From Planctomycetota bacterium (lineage in GTDB: Bacteria; Planctomycetota; Phycisphaerae; FEN-1346), in assembly GCA_026387055.1 (NCBI GenBank), contig JAPLML010000283.1:1-5207 (forward strand): 5,207 bases of DNA. The letters are read 5' to 3'. The notes beneath the pieces were generated by a model. It had not been told where the DNA came from, made no database searches, and saw nothing but the letters and a program-made list of their open reading frames with translations. Made by a program: the position numbers and the translations under genes. Shown here piece by piece: positions 1 through 4,917 of this stretch; the first letter of the stretch is position 1; each line of letters opens with the position of its first letter.

Positions 1-447
1 GCCGACGCCGCCGAACGCTATGGCGTGGACCTCCTCAACGTGCTGTTCCTGACGCCGCTGCCTGGAACGCGCCTGTGGGACAGGATGAAATCGCAAGGCC
101 GCATCGCCGCCGACTCGTTCCCGGAAGATTGGAGGTATTTCACACTGACTTTCCCCGTGGCCCGGTATAAGCATCTGTCCTGGGCTGGTATCCTCCAGGA
201 GATGGACGCCTGTGACCGGAGATTCTACTCGCTGCCGCGGATCCTGCACCGAATATGGAGCAGCCTCTGGCGAAGGCGCGGGCCCCTGTTCGTGGCAGTG
301 AGCAATCTTTCCTTCCGGCACAACCTTCGCACGGCTCGTGGCCTTCAGAGGAAAGCAGAAGTATCACGAGGTCAACGGCTCAATCTTCCGGCGCGCGCAG
401 AATCTTCGGGAGGGACAGCAATCGCAGAAGAAGCCCCCGGCTCCTGA
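1..447 (+). CDS. Radical SAM protein, B12-binding type, C-terminal fragment (5' end outside window)
   Basis: The frame is open from the first base, with no start in the window, and ends at TGA 445-447, giving 148 visible residues. Codons 15-26 read FLTPLPGTRLWD, the (T)PLPGT-x-LW signature at the end of the radical SAM barrel in cobalamin-binding radical SAM proteins. The part after it (FPEDWRYF near 40-47, RRFYSL at 73-78, SNLSFRHNLR at 101-110) matches the C-terminal DUF4070-like region of that family as I remember it. Residues 112-148 form a polar, Ala/Ser/Glu-rich tail that looks disordered. The cobalamin domain and the CxxxCxxC cluster motif would lie upstream, so neither can be checked. 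Such enzymes are usually cytoplasmic or membrane-associated and often methylate or rearrange lipids, hopanoids or secondary metabolites; the substrate here is unknown. The family call is fairly firm, the specific function is not. Confidence 0.85.
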   Translation, partial: ADAAERYGVDLLNVLFLTPLPGTRLWDRMKSQGRIAADSFPEDWRYFTLTFPVARYKHLSWAGILQEMDACDRRFYSLPRILHRIWSSLWRRRGPLFVAVSNLSFRHNLRTARGLQRKAEVSRGQRLNLPARAESSGGTAIAEEAPGS

Positions 448-459
448 GGAACCGGGGGC
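433..459 (+). terminator. GC-rich hairpin spanning the radical SAM stop codon, possible terminator
   Basis: Arms GCCCCCGG (433-440) and CCGGGGGC (452-459) pair perfectly over 8 bp. After one C/A mismatch, TCC/GGA adds three pairs, leaving the loop TGA (445-447), which is the gene's stop codon. No T-tract follows (GGTGAACTAG), so this is not a canonical intrinsic terminator. It could still stop transcription, protect the 3' end or act with a second factor. The structure is visible directly; the terminator role is inferred. Confidence 0.4.
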
Positions 460-482
460 GGTGAACTAGTCCACCGAAATTG

Positions 483-507
483 CGTTCGCCCTGTGTTAGG
501 GCGAACG
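483..507. repeat. Perfect 9-bp inverted repeat (hairpin)
   Basis: CGTTCGCCC (483-491) and GGGCGAACG (499-507) are exact reverse complements around a 7-nt loop, TGTGTTA. It begins 23 bases after the hairpin at the end of the radical SAM gene. No T-run follows on the plus strand; on the minus strand the hairpin is followed by CAATTTCGG, also a poor terminator. It could be a dispersed palindromic (REP-like) unit or an RNA 3' structure. Only the pairing itself is certain. Confidence 0.55.
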
Positions 508-857
508 GCGTCGTCGAACGGCGATTTTCGGCATGCTCTGGCGGCGGAACGTAGGGCTTTAAGGTGTTGGAGAGTCGAAGCAAGGTTCTTTGGCATCAGA
601 ATTCCGGCCTGATGGCGCACCGCGACCGAAGCGATCGCTGCACGCGAGCCCGCTGATCCGTCAGGCCACACGTCGCAGCGTGACGACGGGTAGATGCCTT
701 CGTCCTGCCTCGAATGTGACGGCGAGTTCGATCCGCACGCCGGGCTGGCCCTTGATGAGCGTCTGCGGTCTGGCGTGACGGACGCCCGGCATCTGCCAAC
801 ACCATTAGGACGGTTGCCGTTGGGTAGGGAGCAGACTTGGGCATTTAGCGTCAAGCC

Positions 858-866
858 GGAAGGGAG
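858..866 (+). promoter_or_regulatory. Ribosome binding site deciding the start at 873
   Basis: The purine run GGAAGGGAG lies 6 bases before ATG 873. It favours this start over the in-frame ATG at 882 (residue 4). Confidence 0.65.
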
Positions 867-872
867 ACCGCC

Positions 873-1529
873 ATGGGAAGAATGACGATCATCGGACTCG
901 TCGCGGCGGCCGCGGGTGTCGCCGTTGTGCTGGTCGGCGGCGTGATGATCTTCAATCGCCAACCTGCGCCACCGGTCCCGCGGAAAACAGTGCCTGCCGA
1001 ACGTGGGGCCGACGTGAAGGCGGCCCGGAGCCAAGGGCGCCCTGTCGCCGCGCTGGCGATGCGACTGCCGCCTCAGGAGGGGCCGGCGCCCGAGGCACCT
1101 GGCCCTTCCGTCGCCGACGCACCGCAGACTCCGCCGGCAGAGACTCCCGACCGGGCGAACCCCGACAAGCGGCCGCCGGCATCTCAGCCCGCGAGACCCG
1201 GCACCGGCAAGCCGCCGGCCCGGAATCCGGAGGCGCGCGACGCCCTGAGCCGTGTGGGGTTCGATCCCGCGGCCGAAGCGGTCTGGTTCAGGGCCATCAA
1301 CGATCCGAACCTCCCGCCAGAAGAGCGCAAGGACCTGATTGAGGATCTGAACGAGGACGGTTTCCCGGACCCCAGGAACCTCACGGAGGCCGATCTGCCG
1401 CTGATCCTGAGCCGCATTGAACTCATTGAGGAACTTGGGCCTGGGGCCATGGATGAGGTCAACGACGCGGCGTTCCGGGAAGCCTACAAGGACCTCGTAA
1501 ACATGTACCTGCGTCTGGCGGGTCCATGA
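873..1529 (+). CDS. Single-pass membrane protein with proline-rich stalk and conserved acidic C-terminal domain, function unknown
   Basis: This complete 218-aa gene starts at ATG 873 behind a good ribosome binding site and ends at TGA 1527-1529. Residues 5-27 form one hydrophobic Val/Ala/Gly helix, so the protein is probably an N-terminally anchored membrane protein; no Cys lipobox is seen. Residues 30-118 are rich in Pro, Ala, Arg and Gln with little hydrophobic content, as in a flexible periplasmic stalk. Residues 119-217 are a compact, charged, probably helical domain. Its landmarks are VGFDPAAEAVWF, then a block from N143 to G163 (NDPNLPPEERKD, LIEDLNEDG), then DLPLILSR from 174 and DEVNDAAFREAYKDLVN at 194-210. 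I recall similar C-terminal domains in uncharacterised proteins of Planctomycetota and relatives, but cannot name a family or function. It stands alone: 425 bp from the upstream gene and convergent with the downstream operon. Confidence 0.8.
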   Translation: MGRMTIIGLVAAAAGVAVVLVGGVMIFNRQPAPPVPRKTVPAERGADVKAARSQGRPVAALAMRLPPQEGPAPEAPGPSVADAPQTPPAETPDRANPDKRPPASQPARPGTGKPPARNPEARDALSRVGFDPAAEAVWFRAINDPNLPPEERKDLIEDLNEDGFPDPRNLTEADLPLILSRIELIEELGPGAMDEVNDAAFREAYKDLVNMYLRLAGP

Positions 1530-1564
1530 GCAATCCGCGGCCCATCATTTCCTTTCTCGCGTGC

Positions 1565-1608
1565 CACGGGTTGCCCGCCACGGCGGTTCTTCGACTTGCC
1601 AACCCGTG
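1565..1608. repeat. Inverted repeat with nested hairpin, downstream of the stalk-protein gene
   Basis: CACGGGTTG (1565-1573) and CAACCCGTG (1600-1608) are exact reverse complements. The 26-nt loop between them contains a second hairpin, CCGCC/GGCGG (1575-1579, 1582-1586). It starts 36 bases after the stop at 1529 and could form a 3' structure or terminator for that gene, although no T-run follows. Confidence 0.5.
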
Positions 1609-1884
1609 ATTGAGGGTTCTGGGTTCTGCAAGAGCCTCCAAGGCAGTGCGTCGTCCAACAGAGGTCCGACCGGCCTCAGGCCTCACGAGCAAGGCAGTGT
1701 CAGCCGGCGTCCTGATCAAGAATGGTGTCAGCTGGCAGGAGCGCAGGGGGCACTTGCGGGAGCAGGGCCGATGGTGGCAGGCGGTGTCCTGTGACATGCT
1801 GTTAACCAGAGTTTGCCGCCGGCTCTCATGCCGAACCGGTCCCCCAACGTTTGGAACTCGTTCGGGGTGGGGAGGGTTGTGTCT

Positions 1885-1896
1885 GCGGCGCGCCGC
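1885..1896. repeat. 12-bp perfect GC palindrome after the oxidoreductase gene
   Basis: GCGGCGCGCCGC reads the same on both strands and ends 12 bases from the stop codon of the minus-strand oxidoreductase gene. It could fold in the 3' end of that transcript, but no T-rich stretch follows on the minus strand, so a terminator role is only a possibility. GC-rich palindromes of this size can arise by chance at this base composition. Confidence 0.35.
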
Positions 1897-1907
1897 GGCC
1901 TACACAT

Positions 1908-3251
1908 TCACAGCTTCCAGCCGGCTCGGAAGGGCGGCGGATCCAGGAGGACGTTGGCCTCCGGGCAGTTCGTGAACTGCCGCATCTGGCCGTCCCACGC
2001 CAGCTTCGTGCCCAGCTTCTTCACGGCGATGGCGCCCAGGAGGGCGATCTCGGTCAGCGGCCCGCCGTAGGAGAAGTCGGACCCGGCGGGCTTGCCGCTC
2101 CGGATCGCCCGGATCCAGTCCTGGTGATGCTCCTTGGCCCGCGGGATGGTCTTCTCGGGGAGCTTGTACTCCTTCATCTTCGCCTCGGGGATGATCCGGA
2201 CGCCGCCGGCGCCGTGCGACCCGTACATGATCGCGCCCCTGTCGCCGAGGACGACCGCCCCGGTGTCGGTGACGTTGCGGCCCTCCTCGAGTTCCGGAGG
2301 CCTTGGAATCCGCTCCTTCCCGCTGTACCAGTGGAGCGTGACCGGCCCGCGTTTGCCCTTGGCGGCAAACTCGTAGGTGATGATCTCGCCGCGCGGGCAC
2401 GTCTCGCCCTGGGTCTTCGGATCGTAGTCCTTCGCCTGGGCCTGGATGGTGGCTGGCGCGCCGAGGTCGAGCGCCCAGAAGACCGGGTCGACCACGTGGC
2501 AGACCCAGTCGCCGATGACGCCCGTGCCGAACTGGAGCCACGAGCGCCAGGTGCCCGGCACGTACATCGGGTGGTACGGGCGGTGCGGGGTCGGCCCGAG
2601 CCACAGGTCCCAGTCGAGCGTCGGCGGGACCAGCGGCGTCTCGCTGAGCTTGCCGAGGTCGCGGATCTTCGAGTAGTTCATGCCGCACCCCGCATGGACC
2701 GTGTGCACGCTGCCGATCGCGCCGTCCCAGATCCACTCGCAGAACATGCGGATCGACTCCGTCGAGTGGCCCTGGTTCCCGACCTGCGTGATGACCTTCT
2801 TCTCGCGGGCCGCCCTCATGAGGGCCCGGACCTCGGCGACCGAGTGGGCCAGCGGCTTCTCGCAGTAGACGTGCTTGCGGCGCTGGATCGCCGCCATGGC
2901 CGCCACGGCGTGCGTGTGGTCGGGTGTGGCCACGAGGACGGCGTCGATCTGGTTCTCCATCTCGTCGAACATCTTGCGGAAGTTGCGGTAGGGCTTGGCG
3001 GCCGGATACTTCTTGAAGACGTCGCCCGCTTGCGCGAGGTCCACGTCGCACAGGGCGACAATGTTCTCGCCCGCCCATTGGTCGAGGTCGCCGCGCCCCT
3101 GGCCGCCTACGCCGATGCCCGCGATGCGGACCTTGTCGTTGGGCGGCGTCTCGCCGCTCGCCGCGACCGCACAGCGCGGCACAATCGTGAACGCGGCCGC
3201 GGCCGCCGCAGTGCCCAGGAACGCGCGGCGCGTGAGGGTGGATTTCCGCAT
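1908..3251 (-). CDS. Tat-exported Gfo/Idh/MocA family oxidoreductase
   Basis: This complete 447-aa gene runs from ATG 3251-3249 to TGA 1910-1908. The N-terminus has a twin-arginine signal (TRRAFLG, residues 7-13), an Ala-rich hydrophobic stretch and a likely cleavage site after AVA (about residue 30). The Rossmann fold follows: GIGVGGQG (45-52), CDVD (68-71), TPDHTH (109-114) and the family's EKP motif (131-133, Lys132). The C-terminal dehydrogenase-like domain holds LDWDLWLGP (212-220) and GDWVCHVVDP (247-256), whose Asp248 and His252 fit the usual catalytic D-x-x-x-H. The C-terminus ...RAGWKL is typical of the large planctomycete-type paralogue group. Family members use NAD(P) to oxidise or reduce sugars, inositols and similar substrates. 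Tat export implies folding with cofactor before secretion, as known for Zymomonas glucose-fructose oxidoreductase. The substrate cannot be told from sequence. An upstream in-frame start at 3329 is rejected: it lies inside the preceding gene and lacks the signal-peptide logic. Confidence 0.93.
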   Translation of the reverse strand: MRKSTLTRRAFLGTAAAAAAFTIVPRCAVAASGETPPNDKVRIAGIGVGGQGRGDLDQWAGENIVALCDVDLAQAGDVFKKYPAAKPYRNFRKMFDEMENQIDAVLVATPDHTHAVAAMAAIQRRKHVYCEKPLAHSVAEVRALMRAAREKKVITQVGNQGHSTESIRMFCEWIWDGAIGSVHTVHAGCGMNYSKIRDLGKLSETPLVPPTLDWDLWLGPTPHRPYHPMYVPGTWRSWLQFGTGVIGDWVCHVVDPVFWALDLGAPATIQAQAKDYDPKTQGETCPRGEIITYEFAAKGKRGPVTLHWYSGKERIPRPPELEEGRNVTDTGAVVLGDRGAIMYGSHGAGGVRIIPEAKMKEYKLPEKTIPRAKEHHQDWIRAIRSGKPAGSDFSYGGPLTEIALLGAIAVKKLGTKLAWDGQMRQFTNCPEANVLLDPPPFRAGWKL

Positions 3252-3252
3252 C

Positions 3253-4428
3253 TTAGTCTCCTTGTTTCCGGCCGGCGGCAAGCTCTTCGAGCAACTTGGC
3301 GGTCTCAGCACAGTGAGCCTCGCTGGCATAGTCGAGGGGCGTGCCGCCCGCGCGGCTCTCGGCGCCGAGGTCCGCGCCCTTCGACGCCAGCAGGCGGACC
3401 ATCGCGGCCTGGTCGTGGCGTGCGGCCAGGTGGAGCGGCGTCTCGCCGGCGAGGCTGCGGGCGCTCACGTCCGCTCCCTTCCGCAGAAGCAGTTCCGCTG
3501 TCTCGCGGTCGCCTTGGGCGGCGGCGTAGTGCAGGAGCGTGCGGCCGGTGCCCTGGCAGGTGCCGGCGTCAACGCCGTCGTCCACGAGGCGGCGGACAGC
3601 CGCGCCGTCGCCGCGCGCGGCCGCGTCCAGAGCCATCGCGGCGCGGTCCTCGGCGACTCCGCCGCGTGAGGCGAGCAGCTCGGCCACCTCGGTGCGGCCA
3701 TTCTCTCTGGCGTAGGTCAGCGGCGTCTTGTAGGCCGCGTCGCCATGGTTGACCGCAAAACCCTTCTCGACAAGAAGCCTGGCGATTTCGAGGTCGCCCG
3801 CGGCCGCGGCATGGTGGAGCGGACCCGGCGCCTTCCAGGGACATGCGGAGCGGGGCAGCGACGGGCCCTTCTCAAGGAGCATCGCCAGCATCGCGCGGTC
3901 CTTGCGGTCGATGACGCCACACAGCATGTCGGCGGCAGGTTGACCGGTGAGAAGGGCCGCCATCCGCAGGTCGTCGAGGAGCGTGGCTGCGCGCCTGGCG
4001 TCGCCTGTCTGCACGGCCTTCTGGAGGTTCAAGAGCGCGGCCGCATCGGTGGCCTCAGCTTGGCCCGAGAGCCGCGCGGCATGGACGTAGTAGGCGGCGA
4101 GGCCAGCCAGGACGCCCAGGCTGACCAAGGTCGCCAGGGCGGACACCGCCATCGCGGCCCGCAGGGGCGCGAGCCGTCTCCGAAGCAGAAGGAGGAAGAT
4201 ACCGAACACGAGCTGCACCGCGAGCAGCGGCAGGCCGAGGACCGCAATCAGCCAGACGAAGAGGCTTTCGATGCCGCAGTCCCACGCTGGCGGCAGCACC
4301 ACGAGGGTAAAGAGGAGCAGGGCGGCCGCCAGCCCGAGCGAAACGAGGGAGAGGAGCGTGAGCAGGATGCGGCCAATGCGTCTGGGCCACGTGGCAACGG
4401 GTTGACCGGGCGCCTTCACAGTCGTCAT
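3253..4428 (-). CDS. Membrane-anchored ankyrin-repeat protein
   Basis: This complete 391-aa gene has its start at ATG 4428-4426, preceded by GAGG at 5 bases; an alternative in-frame TTG at 4485 would add 19 residues but lies upstream of the likely promoter. Three hydrophobic segments (about 21-45, 56-82, 92-113) precede a soluble part. Arg clusters at 16-20 and 83-90 point to cytoplasmic N-terminus and second loop, which places the C-terminal domain outside by the positive-inside rule. Ankyrin repeats are clear from about 200: GPLHHAAAAGDLEIARLLVEKG, KTPLTYARENGRTEVAELLASRG, a weaker one at 266-290, RTLLHYAAAQGD...LLLRKGADVS, ETPLHLAARHDQ...LLASKGADL, and a final GTPLDYASE...AKLLEEL cap. Residues 132-190 look like one or two degenerate repeats. 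Ankyrin stacks bind proteins; no enzymatic motif is seen. It is the first gene of an operon with the exported oxidoreductase, a plausible but unproven partner. Confidence 0.9.
   Translation of the reverse strand: MTTVKAPGQPVATWPRRIGRILLTLLSLVSLGLAAALLLFTLVVLPPAWDCGIESLFVWLIAVLGLPLLAVQLVFGIFLLLLRRRLAPLRAAMAVSALATLVSLGVLAGLAAYYVHAARLSGQAEATDAAALLNLQKAVQTGDARRAATLLDDLRMAALLTGQPAADMLCGVIDRKDRAMLAMLLEKGPSLPRSACPWKAPGPLHHAAAAGDLEIARLLVEKGFAVNHGDAAYKTPLTYARENGRTEVAELLASRGGVAEDRAAMALDAAARGDGAAVRRLVDDGVDAGTCQGTGRTLLHYAAAQGDRETAELLLRKGADVSARSLAGETPLHLAARHDQAAMVRLLASKGADLGAESRAGGTPLDYASEAHCAETAKLLEELAAGRKQGD
3257..3263 (-). promoter_or_regulatory. Ribosome binding site of the oxidoreductase gene, inside the preceding gene
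   Basis: On the minus strand AAGGAGA lies 5 bases before ATG 3251. It is encoded within the last codons (K-Q-G-D) of the ankyrin gene, whose TAA stop (3255-3253) falls between this site and the ATG. The arrangement (TAAGATG) strongly supports the chosen start and suggests reinitiation or translational coupling. Confidence 0.85.
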
Positions 4429-4433
4429 GACGA

Positions 4434-4437
4434 CCTC
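4434..4437 (-). promoter_or_regulatory. Ribosome binding site for the ankyrin gene
   Basis: GAGG (minus strand, within TGCGAGGTCGTC) lies 5 bases before ATG 4428. It is modest but supports this start over the upstream TTG at 4485. Confidence 0.5.
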
Positions 4438-4459
4438 GCAAGCCCACCAGGCGGCCCCC

Positions 4460-4501
4460 AGTATAGCACGAGGGCCCGGATCCAAGGTTCGCGAAAAGGT
4501 T
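4460..4501 (-). promoter_or_regulatory. Candidate promoter of the ankyrin/oxidoreductase operon
   Basis: On the minus strand TGCTATACT (4468-4460) is an extended -10 element (TGn plus TATACT, 5 of 6 to consensus). It would start transcription near 4453, about 25 bases before the ATG. There is no -35 match at normal spacing. Instead AACCTT occurs twice (4501-4496 and 4489-4484, period 12), a layout seen with activators that bind direct repeats. An alternative reading is an ECF-sigma-type promoter, GAAC (4490-4487), 16 bases, CGTG (4470-4467). Both readings agree on a short leader. Confidence 0.45.
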
Positions 4502-4522
4502 GTTCAGCGTGGTCCGGGCGGG

Positions 4523-4606
4523 CCGCGCGGCACACGAGCCATGAGGGTACTCTCGCTCCGGCGTTGTCGGGCTTCCGGGGCTCGTGGCTCGAAGCCTGCC
4601 GCGCGG
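4523..4606. repeat. 84-nt imperfect inverted repeat, possible structured RNA or palindromic element
   Basis: The outer arms CCGCGCGGCA (4523-4532) and TGCCGCGCGG (4597-4606) pair over 10 bp. After a small internal loop (2 against 5 bases), CGAGCCATGAG (4535-4545) and CTCGTGGCTCG (4581-4591) pair over 11 positions with one G-T wobble. The central 35 nt can form a further short CTCCGG/CCGGGG stem. The result is a rod-like fold of more than 20 pairs. No coding role is seen. Confidence 0.5.
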
Positions 4607-4623
4607 TTGGCTGGTCTGCGGCC

Positions 4624-4646
4624 GAGGGGCTTCTCTGAGAAGCCTC
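4624..4646. repeat. Small hairpin
   Basis: GGCTTC (4628-4633) and GAAGCC (4639-4644) pair around TCTGA, with GA/TC extending the stem past a 2-base bulge. It lies 17 bases after the larger inverted repeat and may belong to the same structured element. No T-tract follows on either strand. Confidence 0.35.
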
Positions 4647-4863
4647 AAAGTGCCGTCAGCGGTGCCGGGATGACGCTGGCGGCGAACGACATCACAGGGA
4701 AAGCCTTGGGGCGACGAAGAAGCTCTGTTCGCATCGGGCCATAAGGGCGTGCTAGAGGCCGAAAATGGCTGAAACGTGACCTGGGGACAAGCGGAACCAA
4801 TGGGTTGGGGGGCGTGAAAGGGCTTGCAGGATCATGGAAACGAGAGACAATCAAAGAGCAGAG

Positions 4864-4882
4864 GCCCACGGCGGTCGTGGGC
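4864..4882. repeat. Hairpin upstream of the membrane-protein gene
   Basis: GCCCACG (4864-4870) and CGTGGGC (4876-4882) are exact reverse complements around the loop GCGGT. It ends 35 bases before ATG 4918, so it could be an operator, or a leader structure if transcription starts upstream of it. The role is unknown. Confidence 0.4.
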
Positions 4883-4917
4883 AGGGCCATCTGGAAAATC
4901 CCGGATAAAGTCGGGCC

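Larger units (their letters stand above)
448..872. other. Intergenic region with no supported gene
   Basis: This gap lies between two plus-strand genes. Short open frames exist on both strands, including a 220-codon minus frame that overlaps both neighbours, but all are Arg/Ser/Pro-rich, lack a good ribosome binding site and show no recognisable motif. Visible structure is the 9-bp hairpin at 483-507 and a 5-bp hairpin GGCGT/ACGCC at 772-786. The motif GTGACG recurs in similar contexts near 680, 716 and 775, which may be chance. The length leaves room for a promoter of the downstream gene, but I see no convincing -35/-10 pair. Confidence 0.6.
1530..1907. other. Convergent intergenic region with repeats, no supported gene
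   Basis: The gap lies between the 3' ends of two converging transcription units. Besides the inverted repeats listed separately, it holds a 10-bp direct repeat CAAGGCAGTG (1639-1648, 1690-1699), an 11-of-12 match GTGTCAGCCGGC/GTGTCAGCTGGC (1697-1708, 1725-1736) and a tandem GGGTTCT pair (1614-1627). CCGAAC/GTTCGG (1831-1836, 1860-1865) can also pair. Open frames here (such as 1610-1975 plus and 1459-1797 minus) overlap neighbouring genes, have unnatural composition and show no domain. No T-tract terminator is evident for either converging gene. Confidence 0.55.
4429..4917. other. Divergent intergenic region with no supported gene
   Basis: The region lies between the divergent ankyrin and membrane-protein genes. 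It holds the candidate operon promoter, the 84-nt inverted repeat (4523-4606) and hairpins at 4624-4646 and 4864-4882. Open frames here (4427-4744 plus, 4645-4890 minus) lack good start context and recognisable domains, so I treat them as non-coding. Base composition between about 4740 and 4860 is less GC-rich and more purine-rich on the plus strand than the flanking genes. Confidence 0.55.

Noticed and set aside
372..1034. 220-codon minus-strand open frame
   Set aside because: It overlaps the radical SAM 3' end and the membrane anchor of the gene at 873, is Arg/Ser/Pro-rich, and has no motif or convincing ribosome binding site.
3232..3248. Lipoprotein signal reading of the oxidoreductase N-terminus (Cys27)
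   Set aside because: The residues before Cys27 (V-P-R) do not form a lipobox, whereas TRRAFLG and AVA-A fit a Tat signal with ordinary cleavage.
3252..3329. Longer start for the oxidoreductase (26 extra residues from 3329)
   Set aside because: The extension lies inside the ankyrin gene and would bury the twin-arginine signal. ATG 3251 has a strong ribosome binding site and gives a proper Tat signal peptide.
1851..3752. 633-codon plus-strand open frame, the longest in the window
   Set aside because: It is antisense to the oxidoreductase and the end of the ankyrin gene. The translation is a biased mix of Arg, Ala, Val, Asp and Leu without domains, as expected opposite a GC-rich gene with strong third-position bias. 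The minus-strand proteins have clear family motifs.
3745..4638. 297-codon plus-strand open frame opposite the ankyrin gene
   Set aside because: The translation is low-complexity Gln/Arg/Glu/Gly, explained as the shadow of the Leu/Ala-rich ankyrin and membrane segments on the other strand.
4645..4890. 81-codon minus-strand open frame in the divergent gap
   Set aside because: It is Pro/Arg/Ser-rich, has no recognisable motif and no supporting start context, and is interrupted by a hairpin at its upstream end.
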